This document shows positions 44,703 through 52,766 of a stretch of DNA of 64,000 bases, in pieces. Origin of the DNA: Hyunsoonleella pacifica (GTDB lineage: Bacteria > Bacteroidota > Bacteroidia > Flavobacteriales > Flavobacteriaceae); NCBI RefSeq assembly GCF_004310335.1, contig NZ_SIRS01000003.1:248001-312000 (forward strand). Direction: 5' to 3'. Each line of letters begins with the position of its first letter. Position 1 is the first letter of the stretch. The position numbers were made by a program, and so were the translations under genes. The notes beneath the pieces are model-generated. The model saw only the letters and a list, made by a program, of their open reading frames with translations, ran no database searches and had not been told where the DNA came from.

Positions 44703-45257
44703 TTACTTTTCTAAATCTGCTTTTAACTTTAAAACGTAAGATACCACTTGCCAGCGTTCTTCTTCGTTTAGTTGATTTGCGTAACTCCCCATTGAGTTTT
44801 TACCATAATAAATAGTATGATAAATACTGCCTTCATTTATAGCTCTACCAGCATCGTCATAACTAGGAATCCCTAATATTTTTTCTCGCTTTACCAACTT
44901 ACCTTGCCCGTTACCTTTATTACCATGACATATACCACAGTAAATCTCATATAATTCTTTACCTCTTTCTAAATCTACATCAGTAGAATCTAAAGGGCTC
45001 TTTAGGGTCGCTTTTGCTAAATCGTAGCCTTCAGTAGAATTTTCAATATCGAAAGGAATATAGCCTCTTGGAATACTTCCTGGAGCTGGTGTCCTAGCTT
45101 CCATTCCATTTTCGAACATTTTGTTTTCTCCGTAAGTTTCATAACCAGCAGATTCATACATATTAGGCATAAATTGATAGTTTGGTGCAGAATCTTTTTT
45201 ACAAGACACAGCTACAAACACTACTGCTATTACCAAAATTTTAATTAAGCTCTTCAT
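44703..45257 (-). CDS. actE: alternative complex III subunit ActE (monohaem cytochrome c)
   Basis: A 184-residue lipoprotein-like subunit: the N-terminal hydrophobic stretch ends in FVAVSCKKD, a lipobox with a candidate lipidated Cys (about residue 19). A single haem-binding CxxCH motif is in EIYCGICHGNKGNGQG (about 106-110), with a distal Met in YGKNSMGSYANQLN. It takes electrons from ActA and delivers them to the oxidase. It is followed by actF, with actD 9 bases upstream. Confidence 0.93.
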   Translation of the reverse strand: MKSLIKILVIAVVFVAVSCKKDSAPNYQFMPNMYESAGYETYGENKMFENGMEARTPAPGSIPRGYIPFDIENSTEGYDLAKATLKSPLDSTDVDLERGKELYEIYCGICHGNKGNGQGKLVKREKILGIPSYDDAGRAINEGSIYHTIYYGKNSMGSYANQLNEEERWQVVSYVLKLKADLEK

Positions 45258-45266
45258 AAAACTATA

Positions 45267-45800
45267 TTAATGCGCTTCTTTATCTACAATATTAATTTCT
45301 ACTGCTCCCGTTTCTGCTAATAAGCTTTCTAACTCATTTTCATTTCCGTGTATAGCTATTTCCATTAAGAAATGATCATCAGTTGTTCTAGGATCAGGAT
45401 TTTCAGCTTTTTTAAATGGCCACATTCTACTTCTTAGATAAAATGTAATTACCATTAAATGCGCTGCAAAAAACACCGTTAACTCAAACATAATGGGAAC
45501 AAATGCAGGCATATTTTCCAAGTAACTAAAACTTGGCTTTCCTCCTATGTTTTGAGGCCAATCTTTAATCATAATGAAATTCATCATTACAATTGCAACT
45601 GTTAACCCTACTAAACCATACATAAATGCAGTAATTGCAATTTTTGTTGGTTCTAGTCCCATGGCTTTGTCTAAACCATGTACAGGAAAAGGTGTATATA
45701 TTTCTTCAATATGATGCTTTTCTGACTTAACCTTTTTAACGGCAGACATTAATACATCATCATCAGTATAGATAGCGTGAATAACTTTTGAAGCTTCCAT
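45267..45800 (-). CDS. actD: alternative complex III subunit ActD (DUF3341)
   Basis: The protein has 177 residues: a short N-terminal cytoplasmic part that starts EASKVIHAIYTDDDVLMSAVK, two transmembrane helices (about 55-76 and 95-115) and an acidic C-terminus. This matches the DUF3341 ActD family, a structural, cofactor-free subunit. It is placed 9 bases after actC and 9 bases before actE. Confidence 0.92.
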   Translation of the reverse strand: MEASKVIHAIYTDDDVLMSAVKKVKSEKHHIEEIYTPFPVHGLDKAMGLEPTKIAITAFMYGLVGLTVAIVMMNFIMIKDWPQNIGGKPSFSYLENMPAFVPIMFELTVFFAAHLMVITFYLRSRMWPFKKAENPDPRTTDDHFLMEIAIHGNENELESLLAETGAVEINIVDKEAH

Positions 45801-45809
45801 TGACTATGT

Positions 45810-47558
45810 TTAGTTTATTAATTTTTTAGCTTGTCCTGACCAATCATCACGTTCTGCTCTTCCAGGGAATGAACCGGTAATGCTGTCTAACAAATCATAT
45901 TCTTTTTTGGTCATTTTACTTACCTGAAGGAACGTATAAATACCAATACTGTTTAAAACTTCTTCCATTTTAGGACCAACACCACTAATTTTCTTTAAAT
46001 CATCAGCCGTTTGAGAAGAGGCATCAAATGTCCCAATACTTTCAAGTAATGAATTTGTCATTTCAGACTTATCTTCATCAGATATATCAGTTTTTGGTGC
46101 ATCTGTTTGAACATCTATTGCCTTAATTGAACTTCCTGAAGTTCTCTCATCAGCACCTGTTCCTACTAAACTTTTACCAGAATCTCTTAAATTCTTGTAT
46201 CGCTCTCCTGAAGATTTCAATATAGTCTTAACTTCAGCCTGAGCAATTACAGGGAATGTTCTAGAATATAATAAGAACAATACAAAGAAGAATCCTATAG
46301 TTCCTATGAAGATACCTATATCTACAAATGTTGGTGAGAACATAGTCCATGATGATGGTAAGTAATCTCTATGTAATGATGTTACGATGATTACAAAACG
46401 CTCAAACCACATCCCTATATTTACCACAATTGAAATAGCAAAAGAGAACATGATACTTGTTCTTAATTTCTTAATCCACATAAACTGTGGAGAGAATACG
46501 TTACAAGACATCATCATCCAATAAGCCCAAGCGTAAGGACCTGTTGCTCTATTTAAGAATGCGTACTGCTCATATTCTACACCAGAGTACCAAGCAATAA
46601 ATAACTCAGTAATATAGGCTACACCTACTATAGAACCCGTAATCATAATTACGATGTTCATTAACTCGATGTGCTGTACTGTAATATAATCTTCTAGGTT
46701 ACATACCTTTCTCATAATAATAAGAAGTGTATTTACCATAGCAAATCCTGAGAATACCGCACCAGCAACAAAATAAGGTGGAAATATTGTAGTATGCCAA
46801 CCAGGGATTACAGACGTTGCAAAGTCAAAAGATACAATAGTGTGTACAGAAAGTACAAGTGGTGTTGCTAAACCTGCAAGTACTAGAGATACTTCTTCAA
46901 AACGTTGCCAATCTTTAGCTCTACCAGACCATCCAAAACTTAATAATGCATATATTTTCTTTTGAAATGGTTTGATTGCTCTATCACGTAACATCGCAAA
47001 ATCAGGTAATAAACCAGTCCACCAGAATACTAACGATACTGATAAATACGTTGAAATTGCAAATACGTCCCAAAGTAGCGGCGAATTGAAGTTAACCCAA
47101 AGTGAACCAAATTGATTTGGAATTGGTAATACCCAGTAACCTAACCAAGGACGACCCATGTGAATAATTGGGAATAAACCTGCCTGAACTACTGAGAAAA
47201 TTGTCATTGCTTCTGCAGAACGGTTAATTGCCATTCTCCATTTTTGACGGAATAGTAATAGTACCGCAGAAATAAGTGTTCCTGCATGACCAATACCTAC
47301 CCACCAAACAAAGTTTGTAATATCCCAGGCCCAACCAACAGTTTTGTTAAGACCCCAAGTTCCAATACCCGTTGATATTGTGTATAATATACATCCAATT
47401 CCCCAAAGAAAAGCCGCAAGTGAGATACCAAAAACTATCCACCAGTGCTTATTGGCTTTTCCTTCTACAGGTTTTGCTACATCCACAGTAACATCGTGGT
47501 ATGATTTTTCGCCTGTAACTAAAGGTCTTCTAATAGGTGCTTCGTAATGAGACGCCAT
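45810..47558 (-). CDS. actC: alternative complex III subunit ActC (NrfD-like) with C-terminal helix-hairpin-helix domain
   Basis: The first ~460 residues form the NrfD/PsrC-type ten-helix membrane subunit that binds menaquinol and contributes to proton transfer (for example HIGRPWLGYWVLPIPNQ-like loops and MMSCNVFSPQFMWIKKL). Residues about 515-582 form an added soluble domain: DDLKKISGVGPKMEEVLNSI and then LQVSKMTKKEYDLLDSI, a helix-hairpin-helix fold resembling extensions of Bacteroidota ribosomal L21. The linker (about 460-515) is Ser/Asp/Thr-rich. Such a DNA/RNA-binding-type tail on a respiratory subunit is odd. The complex-III role is secure; the role of the tail is not known. Confidence 0.92.
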   Translation of the reverse strand: MASHYEAPIRRPLVTGEKSYHDVTVDVAKPVEGKANKHWWIVFGISLAAFLWGIGCILYTISTGIGTWGLNKTVGWAWDITNFVWWVGIGHAGTLISAVLLLFRQKWRMAINRSAEAMTIFSVVQAGLFPIIHMGRPWLGYWVLPIPNQFGSLWVNFNSPLLWDVFAISTYLSVSLVFWWTGLLPDFAMLRDRAIKPFQKKIYALLSFGWSGRAKDWQRFEEVSLVLAGLATPLVLSVHTIVSFDFATSVIPGWHTTIFPPYFVAGAVFSGFAMVNTLLIIMRKVCNLEDYITVQHIELMNIVIMITGSIVGVAYITELFIAWYSGVEYEQYAFLNRATGPYAWAYWMMMSCNVFSPQFMWIKKLRTSIMFSFAISIVVNIGMWFERFVIIVTSLHRDYLPSSWTMFSPTFVDIGIFIGTIGFFFVLFLLYSRTFPVIAQAEVKTILKSSGERYKNLRDSGKSLVGTGADERTSGSSIKAIDVQTDAPKTDISDEDKSEMTNSLLESIGTFDASSQTADDLKKISGVGPKMEEVLNSIGIYTFLQVSKMTKKEYDLLDSITGSFPGRAERDDWSGQAKKLIN

Positions 47559-47642
47559 ATTTAATTGTTTAATTGTTTATATGTTTAAAAGCTTAAAGCA
47601 ATGCTACTTTTAACTTTCTAACTTTTACTTTGTTACTTAAAA

Positions 47643-50600
47643 TTATGCTTCGGTTGTATTTCTCACTTTTGTTTGGTAGATCACATTTGGTTTTGTGCCA
47701 ACATGCTCTAACAAGTGATACATACGGTTATCTTCTTTAAGTTTTGCAACTTTACTTTCCTTATCATTAATATCTCCAAATACCATTGCACCAGAGCTAC
47801 ATGCTGCTGAACATGCTGTTTGGAATTCTCCATCTTTAATTTCACGCCCGTCACGCTTCGCATCAAGAATCGTTTTTTGTGTTTTTTGAATACACATAGA
47901 ACATTTCTCCATAACACCACGAGAACGTACCACAACGTCTGGGTTTAATACCATACGTCCTAAATCATCATTCATATGATAATCGAACTCATCGTTTCCG
48001 TTGTATAAGAACCAGTTGAAACGACGTACTTTATAAGGACAGTTGTTCGCACAATATCTTGTACCTACACAACGGTTATATGCCATGTGATTTTGACCTT
48101 GACGACCGTGAGATGTTGCTGCTACCGGACAAACTGTTTCACACGGTGCGTGATTACAGTGTTGACACATTACAGGCTGGAATGCTACTTGAGGATTTTC
48201 TGACGGATCTTCCATTTCTCCAAATCCACCTAACGAACCTTTATCTCCCCAAAGTCCTGAAAATTCTTCCTTTTTAGTATCATCTGCTTCAAATGTTTCA
48301 TCTGAAGAATAATATCTATCAATACGTAACCAATGCATATCGCGGCTACGACGTACTTCTGTTTTACCAACAACTGGTACGTTGTTTTCTGAGTGACATG
48401 CAATTACACAAGCTCCACATCCTGTACATGCATTCAAATCTATAGATAAATTAAAATGATGCCCAATAGAACGATCAAACTCATCCCATAAGTCAACTTC
48501 AGGAGAAGTAACTGGAGTCTCTTCGTGATTTAATGATACTACTGGTACTGGGTTCCAGTATTTCTTATCTTTTGTATTAAATACCTCTAACGTAGTTTCT
48601 TTAACAATATCTCCACGTCCCATTAAGGTATTGTGCAATTGTACACAAGCAAATTCATGCTCTCCACCTACAGCTTCAACTGTTACATCTTGAACTGTGT
48701 TGAAGTTTTGATATAAAGGAAATGCATCAACTCCTGTTTGCATTTCTGTTTTTAACCCTAGTTTTTTTCCATACCCTAAAGCTAAACCAACAGAACCTTT
48801 TGCTTGACCTGGTTGAATAATCACAGGTGCAGTAACAGAAACTCCATTAACAGTAACTTTAGCGTAGCTACCATTTAATGCACCATTAGCAACGTTAGTA
48901 TTAGTTAAACCTAGTTTTTCTGCATCAGATTTAGAAACTGTTAAATAGTTATCCCATGATGTTCTCGTAATAGGATCTGGAAATTCTTGTAACCATGGGT
49001 TATTGGCTTGTTGCCCATCGCCCATACCTACTTTGGTATATAATGTTAATTCTAAACCATTAGACTTAGCAGAGGTAGCTAATGCTCTTGCTGCATTCCC
49101 TGACGGTGCTTCAATATCTTCTTCATTTATAGCTCCAACTTCTTCAGCTAGAGTTCCAACATAAACACCATCGTGTAAAGCCTTGTTAAATGAACCGCCT
49201 CCTAAGATATCAGAACCCCAAGTTGATTTTATGTAATCGTGATATGAACTATCATTTCCAGTCCATTTTAATAAAGCTTCTTGAAATTGTCTTGTATCAA
49301 ATAAAGGACGTATAGTAGGTTGTGTTAAGGCGTAATGGCCTTTTTTCAATTCTACATCCCCCCAAGATTCTAAGTAATGTGGTGCAGCTGCAGTATATTG
49401 ACATTGTGAAGCTGTTTCGTCTTCTTTTAATGAAAATGCTACAGACAATTTTGTTTTCTTTAAACCTTCTAAAAAGTCTGCCGAATTTGGCAACGTATAA
49501 GCTGGATTTACACCACTTATTATAATAGCACCTACTTTACCTGCTTTCATATCAGCAATTAATTGCGCTACTGTTTTATCGTTACCTTGTCTTGTTTTTC
49601 TAGGTGTTTTAGAATCGAATGCTTTACTATTTAAAGCTTCATTTATTTCTAAAGCTACAGTTTGCGCATTCACATCCTGAATACCTGCAACTAATACACC
49701 TTTACTTCCTGCTTTCTTTAATTCTGAAGCTGCTTTTGTAGCTGCTTCATTTATATGTTCTGGTAAATCTGTAGATACAGAACCTCCAACAACTAAACTG
49801 TATAATTTAGCTAATACTTGTTTTTGTTGACTTGGCGTTAATGGCACACGTTTATCTGCATTTGCACCAGACAAACTCATGTTAGATTCAAATTGAATAT
49901 GACGTGACATCTTACCATGATCTGGAATTCTATTTTTAGCATATCCAGAATCAAATCCTCCTCCTTGCCAATCGCCTAAGAAATCTGCTCCAACAGATAC
50001 AATTGTCATTGCTTTAGCAAAATCGTAATTTGCTAAACCTCTTTCTCCATATTTTGTTTGAAATGCGTCTAAAGCTGCTGATTCTGAAACCGCATCATAC
50101 TGCACATGACTTACATTACCATATTTTTCAGAAAATTCAGCTACTAACTTATTTGTAGATGGACTTGCATAAGTTTGAGTTAACAACACAATACTCTTAT
50201 TTGCAGCTGCTATATCCGTTAAAGCTTTAGTAGTTTCAGCATCAAAATCATCCCAAGAAATAGCTTGACTACCTTTTTTTGGTCCTTGCACTCTTAAACT
50301 GTCATACAAACCTAAAACAGAAGCATGAACTCTGGCGTTCGCACTACCATTAGTAGCTGCCATTGCATTATTTTCTATTTTTATAGGACGACCTTCTCGA
50401 GTTTTTACTAAAACACTTGCAAAATCAAAACCATCTGCAATTGTAGTTGCATAATAGTTAGCAACACCTGGAATAATTTCAGTTGGTTGCACTACATAAG
50501 GAATTGATTTTTTCACTGGTCCTTCACAAGCTGTTAATGAAGCAGCAGCTGTTGTAAAACCAACATATTTTAAGAAATCACGACGTGTTGTAGATGTAGA

Positions 50601-50738
50601 CTCCAACGTTTCCTTATCTCCTAAGAATTCATCAGTAGGAATCTCCTCTACAAATTCGTTTTGTTTTAGCGTCTCAACAATAGAGCTATTTTCGTTTAGC
50701 TCTTCAACACTTTTCCAGTATTTCTTGTTTGATGACAT
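47643..50738 (-). CDS. actB: alternative complex III subunit ActB (Fe-S, molybdopterin-oxidoreductase-like)
   Basis: A 1,031-residue periplasmic subunit made by fusion of a molybdopterin-like domain, which in this family has no Mo cofactor, and a four-cluster ferredoxin domain. The N-terminus has a twin-arginine signal TRRDFLKYVGFTTAAASLTA. Cluster motifs are CTGCGACVIACHSENNVPVV, CQHCNHAPCETVCPVAA, CVGTRYCANNCPYKVRRFNW and CSMCIQKT...CSAACSSGAM. It carries electrons from quinol oxidation to ActA. It lies between actA and actC. Confidence 0.96.
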   Translation of the reverse strand: MSSNKKYWKSVEELNENSSIVETLKQNEFVEEIPTDEFLGDKETLESTSTTRRDFLKYVGFTTAAASLTACEGPVKKSIPYVVQPTEIIPGVANYYATTIADGFDFASVLVKTREGRPIKIENNAMAATNGSANARVHASVLGLYDSLRVQGPKKGSQAISWDDFDAETTKALTDIAAANKSIVLLTQTYASPSTNKLVAEFSEKYGNVSHVQYDAVSESAALDAFQTKYGERGLANYDFAKAMTIVSVGADFLGDWQGGGFDSGYAKNRIPDHGKMSRHIQFESNMSLSGANADKRVPLTPSQQKQVLAKLYSLVVGGSVSTDLPEHINEAATKAASELKKAGSKGVLVAGIQDVNAQTVALEINEALNSKAFDSKTPRKTRQGNDKTVAQLIADMKAGKVGAIIISGVNPAYTLPNSADFLEGLKKTKLSVAFSLKEDETASQCQYTAAAPHYLESWGDVELKKGHYALTQPTIRPLFDTRQFQEALLKWTGNDSSYHDYIKSTWGSDILGGGSFNKALHDGVYVGTLAEEVGAINEEDIEAPSGNAARALATSAKSNGLELTLYTKVGMGDGQQANNPWLQEFPDPITRTSWDNYLTVSKSDAEKLGLTNTNVANGALNGSYAKVTVNGVSVTAPVIIQPGQAKGSVGLALGYGKKLGLKTEMQTGVDAFPLYQNFNTVQDVTVEAVGGEHEFACVQLHNTLMGRGDIVKETTLEVFNTKDKKYWNPVPVVSLNHEETPVTSPEVDLWDEFDRSIGHHFNLSIDLNACTGCGACVIACHSENNVPVVGKTEVRRSRDMHWLRIDRYYSSDETFEADDTKKEEFSGLWGDKGSLGGFGEMEDPSENPQVAFQPVMCQHCNHAPCETVCPVAATSHGRQGQNHMAYNRCVGTRYCANNCPYKVRRFNWFLYNGNDEFDYHMNDDLGRMVLNPDVVVRSRGVMEKCSMCIQKTQKTILDAKRDGREIKDGEFQTACSAACSSGAMVFGDINDKESKVAKLKEDNRMYHLLEHVGTKPNVIYQTKVRNTTEA

Positions 50739-50811
50739 ATTGTTTACTAGTTATTAGTTGATGGTTATTAGTTGTTAGTTTCCCTAAACTAAAACCGTTA
50801 CTTTTTCGTTA

Positions 50812-52116
50812 TTAATAATGACACTTACCACATTCAAGCCCACCCATTTGAGCCGCTGTTAAATTCTCAACGCCATACTTCTTAGACAACTCTTCATGAA
50901 TCTTTTCGTAGTACGCATTATCTTTTACTGCTACATTAGTCTCTCTGTGACAATTAATACACCATCCCATAGTTAATGGCGCATGCTGATACATCACTTC
51001 CATTTCTTCTACTGGCCCATGACAAGTTTGACATTCAACACCTGCAACCGTAACGTGTTGTGAGTGATTAAAATATGCGAAATCAGGTAAGTTATGTATT
51101 CTAACCCATTTTACAGGTTTTGTTTCTCCTGTATATTTTTGATTTTCATCATCCCATCCTACCGCTTCGTAAAGTTTTTTAATCTCTGCATTATAATCGA
51201 TACCATATTCACTTAAACCTTCTTGCTGTGTTTCATCAGCAACCTGGTAAATTGATTTATGACAGTTCATACAAACATTTAAAGACGGTATTCCAGAATG
51301 TTTACTTACTCTTGCAGATGAGTGACAGTATTTACAATCAATACCATTATCACCAGCGTGAATTCTATGTGAATAATGAATAGGTTGCACAGGTTCGTAA
51401 CCCTGATCTACCCCGATTTGTGATAAATAACCGTAAACAAAATACGCACTAGACAACAAAAAGAAAATCGCTACAACAATCATTAAAAATTGATTTTGTA
51501 CAAATGCTTTCCAAAGTGGTGTTCTCTTAGTTGCTTCTGGTAAATCTATACCTTGTGCAGAAGCAAAGCGACGTAACGTTTTATTTACTAGATATAGACC
51601 AGCAGCTAATAAAATAAATAATATAGCTAAAGCTCCTAAGATTATTTCATTTGAAATCCCTCCAGAATTACCACTTCCTCCTCCTTCAGGAGTTACAGCT
51701 ACAGCAGCTGCAGCTGGTGCTTTTTTCTCCTCAGCAGTGTAAGCTAAAATATTATTTATATCATCATCCGATAATTGTGGAAATGCAGTCATTGCCGCTC
51801 CACCATATTCGTTATAGATTTTGTTTGCGTAAGCATCGCCAGATTTAATAAGAGCCGAACTATTTCTAATCCAAGCATAAATCCAATCCCTGTCAAGACC
51901 TTGCTCTTCTGACAATCTCGCTTCAACATTACGTAATGCAGGTCCTGTCATCTTTTTATCAAGCTGATGACAAGCAGCACAATTTGCGTTAAATAAAGAT
52001 TTTCCTTTTGCTGGGTCTCCTTCCTGAGCCGAAAGAGAGAATGTAAATGCTAATAATACAATTAAGCTCGTGCGAAGAACATACTTGCTTAATTTACGGT
52101 GAATCACCTGTTTCAT
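50812..52116 (-). CDS. actA: alternative complex III subunit ActA (multihaem cytochrome c)
   Basis: I chose the ATG at 52116 (MKQVIHRKLSK); an upstream ATG at 52170 would add 18 residues before the signal peptide. A hydrophobic signal ends in TFSLSAQ, then a class I cytochrome c domain (NANCAACHQLDKKMTGP, CxxCH at about 46-50). Two transmembrane helices follow (about 160-182 and 212-233), then five CxxCH motifs: CKYCH, CMNCH, CQTCH, CINCH and CGKCH. So six haem-binding motifs are present, compared with five in described ActA proteins. It passes electrons from ActB to ActE. Confidence 0.93.
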   Translation of the reverse strand: MKQVIHRKLSKYVLRTSLIVLLAFTFSLSAQEGDPAKGKSLFNANCAACHQLDKKMTGPALRNVEARLSEEQGLDRDWIYAWIRNSSALIKSGDAYANKIYNEYGGAAMTAFPQLSDDDINNILAYTAEEKKAPAAAAVAVTPEGGGSGNSGGISNEIILGALAILFILLAAGLYLVNKTLRRFASAQGIDLPEATKRTPLWKAFVQNQFLMIVVAIFFLLSSAYFVYGYLSQIGVDQGYEPVQPIHYSHRIHAGDNGIDCKYCHSSARVSKHSGIPSLNVCMNCHKSIYQVADETQQEGLSEYGIDYNAEIKKLYEAVGWDDENQKYTGETKPVKWVRIHNLPDFAYFNHSQHVTVAGVECQTCHGPVEEMEVMYQHAPLTMGWCINCHRETNVAVKDNAYYEKIHEELSKKYGVENLTAAQMGGLECGKCHY

Positions 52117-52198
52117 ATTGTTAGTTATATTAACTTCTAAATTTTGGTACGATTTTTTCATTGAAAACACTGAAAAAACATAGTCATAAAATCTCAGG

Positions 52199-52206
52199 CA
52201 AAAGTA
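52199..52206 (-). promoter_or_regulatory. putative -7 element of the act-cox operon
   Basis: On the minus strand 52199-52206 reads TACTTTTG, matching TAnnTTTG, about 83 bases upstream of the actA start. No clear TTG lies at the usual distance. The divergent spor gene has its own -7 element at 52305-52312. Confidence 0.55.
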
Positions 52207-52304
52207 ATACTTAAAGTCGATTTTCGAAATGTTAGGGAACTGTTAATTGATAATTTAGAAGGATTCTAAATAAATAAATGACCAATGTTTTCGTTTATCT
52301 CGTA

Positions 52305-52312
52305 TATATTTG
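52305..52312 (+). promoter_or_regulatory. putative -7 element of the SPOR gene
   Basis: TATATTTG lies 27 bases upstream of the SPOR-domain gene start, at the right distance for a Bacteroidota -7 element. A -33 TTG is not evident. Confidence 0.6.
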
Positions 52313-52339
52313 CAATAAGACAATTAAAAAGAAATTACA

Positions 52340-52723
52340 ATGAATTTAAAAAGCGTCTATCTTACAGTTATTTGCATTGTTTTCTGCCTATTTTTAGGTA
52401 ATGCGCAAGATGGAGATGTAACCATAAATCAAGACGATCGCATTCCAAAACTTCTTGAGTTAAAAAAGAAGATGAATAAGGATGAAACTAATTCTAGACG
52501 TTATAAAATTCAAGTCTATTCTGGAAATAGAAATGGTGCTAAAAATGCACAAAAAGATTTTGCTGAAGCTTTTGGCGATTGGCGACCTGTAATGCATTAT
52601 GAAACACCAAACTTCAAAGTTTGGGCTGGAAATTTTAACACACGCTTGGAAGCTGATAGGGCTTTAAAACGTATAAAACGCAAATTTCCTTCTGCATTTA
52701 TTTTTAAACCTAAGAAAAAGTAA
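52340..52723 (+). CDS. secreted SPOR domain protein
   Basis: The 127-residue protein has a signal peptide (about 1-22, FLGNAQ), a charged middle section and a C-terminal SPOR domain (about 54-125). Its RRYKIQVYSGNRNGAKNAQK and FKVWAGNFNTRLEADRALKR strands fit the peptidoglycan-denuded-glycan-binding fold. It should act in the periplasm or cell wall, perhaps in division, as other SPOR proteins do. It stands alone between the divergent act operon and the convergent infB operon. Confidence 0.88.
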   Translation: MNLKSVYLTVICIVFCLFLGNAQDGDVTINQDDRIPKLLELKKKMNKDETNSRRYKIQVYSGNRNGAKNAQKDFAEAFGDWRPVMHYETPNFKVWAGNFNTRLEADRALKRIKRKFPSAFIFKPKKK

Positions 52724-52731
52724 GAGACATT

Positions 52732-52763
52732 AAAAAAGCGAATCTGATTAGATTCGCTTTTTT
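52732..52763. terminator. bidirectional terminator between SPOR and infB genes
   Basis: A perfect inverted repeat GCGAATCT-GATT-AGATTCGC flanked by A6 and T6. It lies between the convergent SPOR and infB genes, so it can serve both strands. Confidence 0.92.
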
Positions 52764-52766
52764 GTT

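Noticed and set aside
52117-52170. Upstream ATG of actA
   Set aside because: The 18 extra residues precede a normal signal peptide and would place it internally.
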